Source: Armatimonadota bacterium (GTDB taxonomy: Bacteria > Armatimonadota > Zipacnadia > Zipacnadales > FEN-943). Taken from it: a stretch of DNA of 6,356 bases. The notes beneath the pieces are model-generated. The model was not told the DNA's origin. It worked only from the letters and a program-made list of their open reading frames with translations, and did no database searches. Below, one piece after another: positions 1-6,191 of this stretch (its first letter is position 1; each line of letters opens with the position of its first letter). The translations under genes and the position numbers were made by a program. The stretch lies in NCBI GenBank assembly GCA_026419655.1, contig JANZZA010000021.1, positions 1 through 6,356 of the forward strand, written 5' to 3'.

Positions 1-32
1 GACCCGTGCCAGCCTGCGGCAAGCTGCGCGTT

Positions 33-590
33 CTACTCGGTGGGCAACTCGAAAGCGACGTGCCAAAACCTGTTTTCCCGCACATTGGGGTTGTCTTCGC
101 GCGGGTGGAAGCTGGCGGCGTAAAGGTGGACGGTGTCGCCGTCAGCCTGGCCACCGAAGCGTTCCGGGCGCAGGGTATGGATGACATAGCCCTCGAGTAC
201 TTCTGTGCCGGGCAGACTGTATTCCCTGGATGGCCTGAAATCCGGCTGCGCAAGTGCCCACAGCCGCAGCACTGGCTGGCCAGCGTACCGCGCCAGCAAG
301 AACCAGCGCCCAGTGCTGCTGACGAAAAGGCGTGTTGAGGCAAGGTGCTCCAGGCCCGTTTTGAATACCTGGGCTGTCGCGTCGGGGTGCAGACGGGCGA
401 TGTAGTGGTCCATGGGCTTTGCGCGGGCCTCTTCGACGGTTGCGCCCTCGCGGTAGGAGTAGCTGAGGTACACGTGACCGTCGGGCGCCAAAATCATGTC
501 GTTGAGCCATGTGTCGCCGTACTCAGGCATGAGCCAGGGCGTGTTGTGCCATGCCCCGCGCGTCAGGTCCTCGCAAGAAGCAAGGCGCAC
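33..590 (-). CDS. C-terminal half of the split secreted propeller protein
   Basis: This part encodes 185 residues from the first in-frame GTG (590) after the TAA to a TAG at 35-33. It carries further blade-like strands (DMILAPDGHVYLSYS, STRLFVSSTGRWFLLARY, VHLYAASFHP) and ends …FWHVAFELPTE. There is no ribosome-binding site before GTG 590 and no signal peptide. The frame is open and protein-like up to the TAA, so this is the distal part of the upstream gene and not an independent gene. If made alone it would stay in the cytoplasm. Confidence 0.5.
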   Translation of the reverse strand: MRLASCEDLTRGAWHNTPWLMPEYGDTWLNDMILAPDGHVYLSYSYREGATVEEARAKPMDHYIARLHPDATAQVFKTGLEHLASTRLFVSSTGRWFLLARYAGQPVLRLWALAQPDFRPSREYSLPGTEVLEGYVIHTLRPERFGGQADGDTVHLYAASFHPREDNPNVRENRFWHVAFELPTE

Positions 591-683
591 ATGGCGCCAG
601 GAGTAATGCGGCGGGTCGGGGTTAGCCTTTGGGTCAGCGATGGCCGAGTTGAGGACGGCTATGGCGCGGCGGCCGCGAAGGAC

Positions 684-1343
684 TTACCCGATGTACCCGT
701 ACCGGCCCTCTGGTGTCTCCAGGCGGCTGGTATACCAGCGGTCAGTCTCGTGGTCGTAGAAAGCCGCGATGACCGTGTTTGGTACGAAGGCGGTGAAGTC
801 AGGCGAGGCGGCATGCATAATGAGGAAATTGCCCTCGGGGCTGATACTGGCGCCCAAATAAGCACAGGTGCCAGTGTACAGTGGCTCAAAGGTGGACGGG
901 TCAAGGGGCACGCGCGAGCGGTAGACGGTGCAGTCGGCATAGCCGTAGTTCCCCACGGCCCAGAAACGGCCATCTGGGCCGACCAGGATTGTGTAGAGAT
1001 TGAAGGGGACAGGGTTGCCGAGGGGGCCCCAGGTACCCTCACGGCGCTGGAAGAAGCAAGTGGGGTTCTGGAAGGGCTTATCAGGGGGAGTTTCCGCCGG
1101 GCCGGGCAGCAGGGCACTCGCGTAGAGGGTACCGTCGTACATAAGCAGGCGGCTGCTGTGCCAGCCGTGAATGCCGCCTGCCATCTGGTCGGCGACAAGT
1201 TCGACCCGGGTCGGGATAGCAACTGGTTCGGCCCAGGCGGGCAACAGAGCGACTAAGCTGACAACCGTCGCTGCCGACATGACGGCGAGGCACCATACAG
1301 ATAGCATGGCCATGTCGCCTGACCACTTCCTCCTGGCAAGCAT
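684..1343 (-). CDS. N-terminal half of the split secreted propeller protein (signal peptide)
   Basis: This part encodes 219 residues before the TAA. From ATG 1343, residues 4-6 (RRK) form a basic n-region and about 14-34 are hydrophobic. LPAWA/EP at 34-40 fits a signal peptidase I site with cleavage after Ala38, so export is likely. The mature part starts near the conserved-looking stretch HGWHSSRLLMYDGTLYAS (59-76), followed by propeller-like blocks at 117-131 and 163-176. The start is uncertain. An in-frame GTG at 1358 and an ATG at 1313 are alternatives. AGGAGG lies 15 nt ahead of ATG 1313, which is too far for a normal Shine-Dalgarno site, and those bases may simply encode the RR of the n-region. 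I prefer ATG 1343 because it keeps the basic n-region. If translation stops at the TAA, the product lacks half of its blades and is unlikely to fold. Confidence 0.6.
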   Translation of the reverse strand: MLARRKWSGDMAMLSVWCLAVMSAATVVSLVALLPAWAEPVAIPTRVELVADQMAGGIHGWHSSRLLMYDGTLYASALLPGPAETPPDKPFQNPTCFFQRREGTWGPLGNPVPFNLYTILVGPDGRFWAVGNYGYADCTVYRSRVPLDPSTFEPLYTGTCAYLGASISPEGNFLIMHAASPDFTAFVPNTVIAAFYDHETDRWYTSRLETPEGRYGYIG

Positions 1344-1386
1344 ACGCGAGGGTACCACGACTACTTACCGCAGAAAAGCTGCTGAC

Positions 1387-1401
1387 CACTGCGCAGCAGT
1401 G
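1387..1401. repeat. Perfect palindrome CACTGC-GCA-GCAGTG
   Basis: This palindrome has 6-bp arms and a 3-bp centre. It sits 3 bp from a second palindrome of the same geometry (1405-1419). It is either a hairpin of the candidate leader RNA or one of a pair of operator half-sites, with centres 18 bp apart, upstream of the secreted propeller gene. Confidence 0.5.
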
Positions 1402-1404
1402 TTT

Positions 1405-1419
1405 GATTCTCCAAGAATC
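1405..1419. repeat. Perfect palindrome GATTCT-CCA-AGAATC
   Basis: This palindrome also has 6-bp arms and a 3-bp centre. It is AT-richer than its surroundings, as many operators are. Its spacing to the neighbouring palindrome suits either a pair of stacked hairpins in RNA or two protein-binding sites on DNA. Confidence 0.5.
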
Positions 1420-1487
1420 GTGTTCCTCAGCGCGGAGGGAGACGGCCGAGATAATCAGGACTGTTGCCAAAGTTTCTGCAGCTTTTC

Positions 1488-1659
1488 GGAGATGCGCTCT
1501 GAGGCAAAAGATGGGGGACACAACCCTATACACTCTTGTGGCCGTTTAGAAGCCAACACCGGCTTTGTGCCAGACCACCAAGGCGCTTCTCCGCCCCTTA
1601 CTCTTTCCTGCCTGAAACAAAAACCTGAGTAAACTGAATACCCCCCACCCAATTGTGCC
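1488..1659. other. Intergenic stretch between the leader element and the rph promoter
   Basis: No gene is visible here. A weak hairpin AAGCC/GGCTT (1550-1554 with 1561-1565) lacks a T-run and is not a terminator. On the minus strand, TATAGG (1530-1525) is a possible but weak -10 for the propeller transcript, with no good -35 at normal spacing. CCCCAC at 1643-1648 can pair with GTGGGG at 1662-1667, the latter overlapping the -35 of rph. Confidence 0.4.
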
Positions 1660-1689
1660 TTGTGGGGCTGCAGGGGGATAGCATATAAT
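1660..1689 (+). promoter_or_regulatory. Sigma-70-type promoter for rph
   Basis: A perfect -10 hexamer TATAAT lies at 1684-1689. TTGTGG at 1660-1665 serves as a -35 (TTG conserved) with an 18-bp spacer. Transcription would begin near 1696, giving a leader of about 33 nt before the rph GTG. A 6-bp inverted repeat, CCCCAC/GTGGGG (1643-1648 and 1662-1667), overlaps the -35. Confidence 0.6.
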
Positions 1690-1713
1690 CGCCCCCGCGT
1701 TGGAGCGCTACCT

Positions 1714-1722
1714 AAGGAGAGG
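1714..1722 (+). promoter_or_regulatory. Ribosome-binding site of rph
   Basis: AAGGAGAGG ends 6 nt before the GTG at 1729 (9 nt if AAGGAG is the core). This fixes the start at GTG 1729. The TTG at 1660, further upstream in the same frame, lies inside the promoter and cannot be the start. Confidence 0.75.
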
Positions 1723-1728
1723 ATTGCG

Positions 1729-2460
<732 letters not shown>

Positions 2461-2522
2461 TCGGCGTAGCTTGCAAAAGAACAAAACGGCACTGGCGCTC
2501 GATCACCACCCGGGCAGACACC

Positions 2523-3125
2523 ATGCTGCAGCTAGTCGTGGGGTCCAACAATCCGGGCAAGATCCGCGAAATCAGGCAAATGCTAGCGGCCTGGGACATG
2601 AAGGTGGTCTCCTACTCCGAAGCCGGCGGCGCCGGAGACCTGCCTGAAGAAGGCCAGACCTTTGAGGAAAACGCCGCCGCCAAGGCCGTGGAGGCCGCGC
2701 GACGGACAGGCCTGTTGGCTTTGGCGGACGACAGTGGGCTTTGCGTAGAGGCTTTGGGCGGGCGGCCGGGCGTGCTTTCTGCCCTTTACGGGGGCGCCCA
2801 GGCCGACGACGCGACCCGTTGCCGGCTTCTTCTTGAGGAGTTGCGGGCTGCTGCTACCACCAACAGGCTTGCGGAATTCGTATGTGTCTTAGCCCTGGCG
2901 ACACCGGAAGGCCTGGTAGCATGTTGGGCTGGACGGGTGGTGGGCGTCATCGCCGATGAGCCAAGAGGTGCGGGTGGCTTCGGCTATGACCCGATTTTCC
3001 TATACTTGCCTGCCGGACGGACCCTTGCGGAAATGCCCCCGCAGGAAAAGAATGCCGTGAGCCACCGCGGAAGGGCCGTCCGGCGTCTCCCTGAAGTCCT
3101 CAGTCGGCACGGCTTTACGCCCTAG
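2523..3125 (+). CDS. rdgB: XTP/dITP diphosphatase (RdgB/HAM1 family)
   Basis: This cytoplasmic nucleotide-pool cleaner hydrolyses dITP, ITP and XTP to the monophosphate and pyrophosphate, keeping deaminated purines out of DNA and RNA. Its 200 residues are the normal length. In order they show the nucleotide-binding SNNPGK (8-13), TFEENAAAKA (46-55), LADDSGLCVEALGGRPGV (67-84) with the catalytic and metal-binding Asp pair 69-70, PRGAGGFGYDPIF (147-159), and TLAEMPPQEKNAVSHRGRA (167-185) with the base-recognising SHR at 180-182. The usual SARY after PGV is SALY here. The start is the ATG directly before LQLVVGSNN, where family members begin. The frame is open further upstream, but that stretch overlaps rph and is not family-like. 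The Shine-Dalgarno is weak, so translation may be coupled to rph or helped by the shared transcript. Confidence 0.96.
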   Translation: MLQLVVGSNNPGKIREIRQMLAAWDMKVVSYSEAGGAGDLPEEGQTFEENAAAKAVEAARRTGLLALADDSGLCVEALGGRPGVLSALYGGAQADDATRCRLLLEELRAAATTNRLAEFVCVLALATPEGLVACWAGRVVGVIADEPRGAGGFGYDPIFLYLPAGRTLAEMPPQEKNAVSHRGRAVRRLPEVLSRHGFTP

Positions 3126-3202
3126 GCGACAACGCGGCGAGGCACACATGACTCCTCCGAGGTTATTACCGGACAACCGTGTTATTGTTGGTGACTGCCG
3201 AC

Positions 3203-3251
3203 GTGATCTTTGCGCAACCCAGCTTTGCGCGTGCTGACTCCCCCAGCGAGT
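3203..3251. repeat. Diverged intergenic repeat, family 1, copy 1
   Basis: This copy aligns without gaps to 3496-3544 at 37 of 49 positions, with a shared core TTTGCGCGTGCTGACT. It contains the hairpin GCGCAA/TTGCGC (3212-3217 with 3225-3230, 7-nt loop), a perfect 6-bp stem. Confidence 0.75.
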
Positions 3252-3388
3252 CCAACCCCTTGGAGCCTGTCGCAAAAGTCCCTACACCGGCTCCCACACG
3301 CCGTCGCAGGCAAAAGGTGGGACGCAGGGAGTTTTGCATTTCCACAGTCTGCGTACGCCAGCACCAGCTTCTGCAACAGTCTACTTTT

Positions 3389-3447
3389 GGCTGCAGGGAT
3401 AATACTTTCTGCGGCGGGTAGCCCGAAAACGACTGTTTTGCAGCAGT
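3389..3447. repeat. Diverged intergenic repeat, family 2, copy 1
   Basis: This copy aligns without gaps to 3555-3613 at 45 of 59 positions, with the shared core ACTTTCTGCG. In the first 15 nt all six differences are transitions. It contains the small hairpin CGGG-TAG-CCCG. Confidence 0.75.
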
Positions 3448-3495
3448 ACGCTACGGGTTATTCAATGGCCCTTTGCCAGTCGGAAAAGTCCTGAG

Positions 3496-3544
3496 GTGAT
3501 TGTCGCACAACCCCAATTTGCGCGTGCTGACTTGTTTAGCGAGT
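3496..3544. repeat. Diverged intergenic repeat, family 1, copy 2
   Basis: This is the second copy of the 49-nt repeat. The hairpin is kept (3505-3510 with 3518-3523, 7-nt loop). A single G-to-A change relative to copy 1 gives a G-U pair if the RNA is read on the minus strand, but an A-C mismatch on the plus strand. A family 2 copy begins 10 nt after this one ends. Confidence 0.75.
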
Positions 3545-3554
3545 ACGTCCCTGG

Positions 3555-3613
3555 GGCCGCAAAGGTAGCACTTTCTGCGCCGGGCAGGCCGAAAAAGGTC
3601 GTTTTGCGGCAGT
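3555..3613. repeat. Diverged intergenic repeat, family 2, copy 2
   Basis: This is the second copy of the 59-nt repeat. It lies directly downstream of family 1 copy 2, so the two together look like one composite unit. The hairpin seen in copy 1 is weakened here to CGG/CCG with an inner mismatch. Confidence 0.75.
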
Positions 3614-3652
3614 CCCCAAGAGAACCGGAGTACCTCTAAGCCGTTCCAGGGT

Positions 3653-3680
3653 TTGGGCGGCAGGGACCTTGTGTGATAAA
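3653..3680 (+). promoter_or_regulatory. Weak candidate promoter for the DUF6775-like gene
   Basis: GATAAA at 3675-3680 is preceded by TGT, giving an extended -10 (TGn). TTGGGC at 3653-3658 is a poor -35 with a 16-bp spacer. Transcription would start near 3687, giving a leader of about 75 nt before GTG 3761. The match is modest. Confidence 0.3.
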
Positions 3681-3760
3681 GTGACGCTGCCGTGAAAGTC
3701 ACGATACCCCGGGTGAAGGTGAAAACGAGCAACGCCGCCGTGAGAGTCCGGAGACCTTGG

Positions 3761-4558
3761 GTGCAACTAAAACGGGTATATCTTTATGACGACCCGGAAA
3801 TGGACGGGCTCGACACCGAGGCCTTGGGCCGGTATCTCCGCGCTCGCCTGCCTCAGGTCGCGGTAGAAGTGCGAGGGGAGTTTTTCACGCACCAGCTCCG
3901 CCGGGTGGCCGAAGAGGACCAGGGAACTGCTGCTAGAGAGCTGGCAAAACAACTCCGCCGAGCACAAGTGAAGGACCTGGTGCATCCGGCAGAGCGACGC
4001 GCCAGCGGGCGCGAAGACCCAGCCGAGCTGGGCCTTGGGCCAGTTTACCGCGCGGCCGCCCTGCAAGCCATCATGTCCGTGTTGCTGCATTCTTCAGAAG
4101 CAGGGCTTGATCACCTGCACATAGTTCTCGCTGGACAGGCCATTGGCGACTGGGACGAAACGCGGCAATTTCGCCTGCGGGTGGCGTGCTTGGGCCAGCC
4201 TTCGATCGTTTCCACGGTGGGGCTGGTCGAAGTTCCCCGCCGCCCGCGGCAGTATAGCTTCATGCGGGCGCACCTGGTGGCCCTTGGTCTTGAAGAAGAC
4301 CTCGATGACTTGGCGGAGGCCTTCGGCCGACAGGCCCTTGGCTATGGGGATCCGCGCATCAACGACGTCCTCAAGGGCTACGCTCTCATGGCAGTGTTTT
4401 ATCGCCTTTACGGGGAGGGGCCATGCGCAGACCGCACATGCCGCTTATACGACGCCGCGACGCAAGAAGAACTACTGGCGTGCCAGTGTGGGCCGAGGAC
4501 AAGGCTGTGTCGGCGTCACTCGGAAATGCTAGCTGCTGCAGGCGGCAGACCAGAGTAA
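3761..4558 (+). CDS. DUF6775-like conserved protein with C-terminal Cys/His cluster
   Basis: I recognise this, from memory of the family, as resembling DUF6775, named a putative metallopeptidase family and found in archaea and some bacteria. Its activity is not known to me, and no HExxH motif is present. With the start chosen here (265 residues) the protein opens with KRVYLYDDPEMDGLD (4-18). It then has a helical, charged middle, an HLHIV segment (His118, His120) followed by DWDE (130-133), a conserved-looking GQPSIVSTVGLVEVPRRPRQYS stretch (146-166, abridged at its end), and a cysteine-rich tail: Cys222, Cys227, Cys241, Cys243, Cys250 and His253. These residues look like metal ligands. No signal peptide or membrane segment is seen. 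GTG 3761 has GGAG 7 nt ahead and sits where the conserved sequence begins. GTG 3692 is in frame but has no ribosome-binding site and would add 23 basic, low-complexity residues. The MFS gene follows after 82 nt. Confidence 0.78.
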   Translation: MQLKRVYLYDDPEMDGLDTEALGRYLRARLPQVAVEVRGEFFTHQLRRVAEEDQGTAARELAKQLRRAQVKDLVHPAERRASGREDPAELGLGPVYRAAALQAIMSVLLHSSEAGLDHLHIVLAGQAIGDWDETRQFRLRVACLGQPSIVSTVGLVEVPRRPRQYSFMRAHLVALGLEEDLDDLAEAFGRQALGYGDPRINDVLKGYALMAVFYRLYGEGPCADRTCRLYDAATQEELLACQCGPRTRLCRRHSEMLAAAGGRPE

Positions 4559-4640
4559 TATTTCGCGCCAAAGGTCGTGGAAGCCGTGGTTCCTCTGGCC
4601 TAGCCTGATAACAGCACGGGCGGGAGAAAACCGTCAAGCC

Positions 4641-5945
4641 ATGCCTGAGGTCGCCGGAGAATCTGGTGAAGTATTAGTACCTGCGCCGGGCGAGCCAACC
4701 GCCGACGGCCAGCCGCGCTGGCAAGCCACCTTGGCCGCCGCCTGGGTCGCCCAGCTACTCGCCATAACAGGCTTCTCCTTTGTAATGCCTTTCATCCCCT
4801 TCTACCTGCGGGACCTGGGCGTGCGGAGCGAGAAGTTGGTGGCCTTGTGGTCTGGGGCAATCATCACCGCCAGCGGCCTCTCGATGACTCTTTTTGCGCC
4901 CTTTTGGGGCGTGTTAGCTGACCGCTACGGGCGCAAGCCCATGGTGCAGCGGGCCATGTTCGCTGGCGCGGTCATCCTCTCCCTTATGGGTCTCGCCGGC
5001 AACGTCTATCATCTGTTTGTCCTGCGGATTCTTCAAGGGGTTTTCACAGGCACAATTTCGGCGTCAGTGGCGCTGGTCTCCGGCGTGACACCCCAGCGGC
5101 GCCTTGGCTCAAGCCTGGGACTGATGCAGGCAGCAGTATTCCTCGGATCGGCGGCGGGGCCGTGGCTGGGGGGAGTCTGCGCCGACCGCTTCGGTTACAG
5201 GTTGCCGTTTCCGATGGCCGGAATGCTGCTGGCAATAGCTGGCATTTTGGTGCTTTTCATGGTGCGCGAGGACTTTCGTCGGCCTGCGGTACGAGCGCAG
5301 GTAGGTACGCTGCGTCAAGTTCTTTTGCTTCCCGGATTTACTGGCGTCCTCACGCTTGTACTCATGGTAAACCTCGCCTCCACGGTGGTGGCGCCAGTAT
5401 TTCCGCTCTTCGTCGAGCAGATAATGCACACGAGAGCAGGAGTAGCCACAGTGACGGGGCTGCTTCTGGCCGTGGGGGGCCTGGTGGCTGGGGTGGCGTC
5501 AATGGCCTTAGGGCGGCTGAGCGACCGCATAGGGCATGGGCGGATGCTGGTGAGCTGCACGGCTGTTTCAGGCGTCCTCTCCGGGCTGCTGGCGGCGGCC
5601 AATAGCGTAGGCCAGCTTTTCGCCTTGCGCGTCGGGTTTGGGCTTTCCTCTGGCGGCACTGGGCCGGCCATGAACGCCCTTATCGCCCGCTCAGTGCCCA
5701 ATTCCAGCTATGGGCGGGCGTATGGACTCATGGCGTCGGCAAGCAGTTTGGGGTGGGCTTTGGGGCCAATGCTGGGTGGTACAGTGGCGTCGGCCTACGG
5801 TCTGCGGGCGCCTTTTGTGGCCACCGCGATGCTGCTGATAGCGGTGTCTGCTATGGCGGCCTTGCGCATAGTTCCCACCATGGACGCCGCGAGCCGAGAG
5901 CAGTCTTCTCTCAGTTGCCATTCGAGACCGGCAAGGGCTGAATAA
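4641..5945 (+). CDS. MFS transporter, DHA1 (multidrug exporter-like) family
   Basis: This is an inner-membrane secondary transporter with about twelve predicted helices in 434 residues, the usual size of drug:H+ antiporters of the DHA1 group. Visible signatures are motif A in the 2-3 loop, GVLADRYGRK (90-99), its second-half copy GRLSDRIGHGRM (291-302), motif B RILQGVFTG (129-137), and the antiporter motif C, GSAAGPWLGG (169-178). A motif C-like LGWALGPMLGG (370-380) lies in the second half. A polar, Pro-rich N-terminal tail of about 27 residues precedes helix 1, and the C-terminal tail (from about 413) is cytoplasmic. It most resembles MdtG/Bmr-type exporters, but the substrate cannot be read from the sequence. 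ATG 4641 has GGGAG at 4622-4626, 14 nt away, so initiation may be weak. It lies 82 nt after the DUF6775-like gene and may share its transcript. No regulator gene lies next to it. Confidence 0.93.
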   Translation: MPEVAGESGEVLVPAPGEPTADGQPRWQATLAAAWVAQLLAITGFSFVMPFIPFYLRDLGVRSEKLVALWSGAIITASGLSMTLFAPFWGVLADRYGRKPMVQRAMFAGAVILSLMGLAGNVYHLFVLRILQGVFTGTISASVALVSGVTPQRRLGSSLGLMQAAVFLGSAAGPWLGGVCADRFGYRLPFPMAGMLLAIAGILVLFMVREDFRRPAVRAQVGTLRQVLLLPGFTGVLTLVLMVNLASTVVAPVFPLFVEQIMHTRAGVATVTGLLLAVGGLVAGVASMALGRLSDRIGHGRMLVSCTAVSGVLSGLLAAANSVGQLFALRVGFGLSSGGTGPAMNALIARSVPNSSYGRAYGLMASASSLGWALGPMLGGTVASAYGLRAPFVATAMLLIAVSAMAALRIVPTMDAASREQSSLSCHSRPARAE

Positions 5946-6191
5946 GGCTTCACGGGCGAGGCGAAAGGCGCGCCGTAGAAGAAGAGCACGCGGGGAGTGT
6001 CGGTGGGGCTCTCACTGGTGAGTGTTGCAAAAGCCGACCGAGCGGTCGCAGGGAATAAATGCAAGTAAAAGGTCGGGCACGCAGCTCTGTAAACTTTCGG
6101 CACCTCATCCAGGCCTGCGCGAGATTTTGCGGCACTCACCATTGCAAGCAAGGTGTGGTAGCTGGCCGTGCTACAGGGCGGGGGAATCCAA
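5946..6191. other. Intergenic region with inverted repeats ahead of the last gene
   Basis: No gene is supported in these 246 nt. They contain CTCAC-TG-GTGAG (6011-6022), CGACCG-AG-CGGTCG (6035-6048), and a longer-range pair TGGTGAGTG (6016-6024) with CACTCACCA (6133-6141), 108 nt apart, each near a TTGCAA. These could be operators or structure upstream of the last gene. No T-run terminator follows the MFS gene and no strong promoter is seen. Confidence 0.4.

Larger units (their letters stand above)
33..1343 (-). pseudogene. Secreted beta-propeller-like protein, split by an in-frame TAA
   Basis: The two open stretches 1343-684 and 590-33 are in the same frame. The only stop between them is a TAA at 686-684 (codon 220 of about 436). 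The frame between them stays open and reads like ordinary protein (…AIAVLNSAIADPKANP…, then …PHYSWRHVRLASCEDL…), joining smoothly to the downstream part. I therefore read this as one gene with a single nonsense codon. The product has an N-terminal signal peptide and recurring short blocks of the type PDGxxxx (VGPDGRFWAVG, SPEGNFLIM, APDGHVYLSYS, SSTGRWFLLA). Such blocks are typical of sialidase/BNR-type or other beta-propeller blades. No catalytic set can be named, so the substrate is unknown. A change from CAA (Gln) would be the simplest origin of the TAA. A sequencing error, a genuine pseudogene or read-through are all possible. Confidence 0.65.
1373..1487 (-). ncRNA. Candidate structured leader RNA: closing helix enclosing three hairpins
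   Basis: Read on the minus strand, the ends form a perfect 10-bp helix (GAAAAGCTGC at 1487-1478 with GCAGCTTTTC at 1382-1373). Inside it, in order, are hairpins CTCGGC/GCTGAG (1450-1445 with 1431-1426, one G-U pair, 13-nt loop), GATTCT/AGAATC (1419-1414 with 1410-1405, loop TGG) and CACTGC/GCAGTG (1401-1396 with 1392-1387, loop TGC). Linkers of 27, 6, 3 and 4 nt separate the parts. The G-U pair becomes an A-C mismatch on the plus strand, so the minus-strand RNA folds better. The element ends 29 nt before ATG 1343 of the propeller gene, so a cis-regulatory leader is the natural reading. It matches no riboswitch consensus I recall. The two perfect palindromes could instead be DNA operators. This is inferred from one sequence only. 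Confidence 0.35.
3126..3760. other. Long intergenic region filled with diverged repeats
   Basis: This stretch of 635 nt has no convincing gene. Short frames in it are not protein-like and overlap on both strands. It holds two repeat pairs (3203-3251 with 3496-3544, and 3389-3447 with 3555-3613), a shorter shared block GCCnGTCGnAAAAGTCC (3265 and 3475), and three copies of GTTTTGC (3331, 3435, 3601). The last repeats form one composite unit of about 118 nt (3496-3613). The part before 3203 shows nothing clear, and no T-run terminator follows rdgB. The end (about 3650-3760) would hold the promoter and leader of the next gene. Confidence 0.6.

Noticed and set aside
11..25. Imperfect palindrome after the propeller gene as a terminator
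   Set aside because: The arms meet with almost no loop, the stem has a mismatch and no T-run follows on the minus strand.
345..1256. 303-residue open frame on the plus strand
   Set aside because: It is antisense to the propeller gene, has a low-complexity Val/Gly/Ala-rich composition and no recognisable motif. The minus-strand frame has a signal peptide and blade-like repeats.
1341..1375. T-box-like string GTGGTACC…CGCG on the minus strand near the propeller start
   Set aside because: It matches the T-box motif only in part, lies on top of the start codon with no antiterminator or terminator, and the gene is not an amino-acid-related one.
1373..1487. tRNA reading of the cloverleaf-like element
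   Set aside because: Arm lengths, loop sizes and the absence of TψC-loop and anticodon-arm consensus do not fit a tRNA.
3126..3690. CRISPR array
   Set aside because: The repeats are few, diverged, unevenly spaced (293 and 166 nt) and of two kinds. No cas gene is present.
4571..4600. Terminator between the DUF6775-like and MFS genes
   Set aside because: Only a 4-bp stem GGAA/TTCC is found, with no T-run, so read-through between the two genes is more likely.
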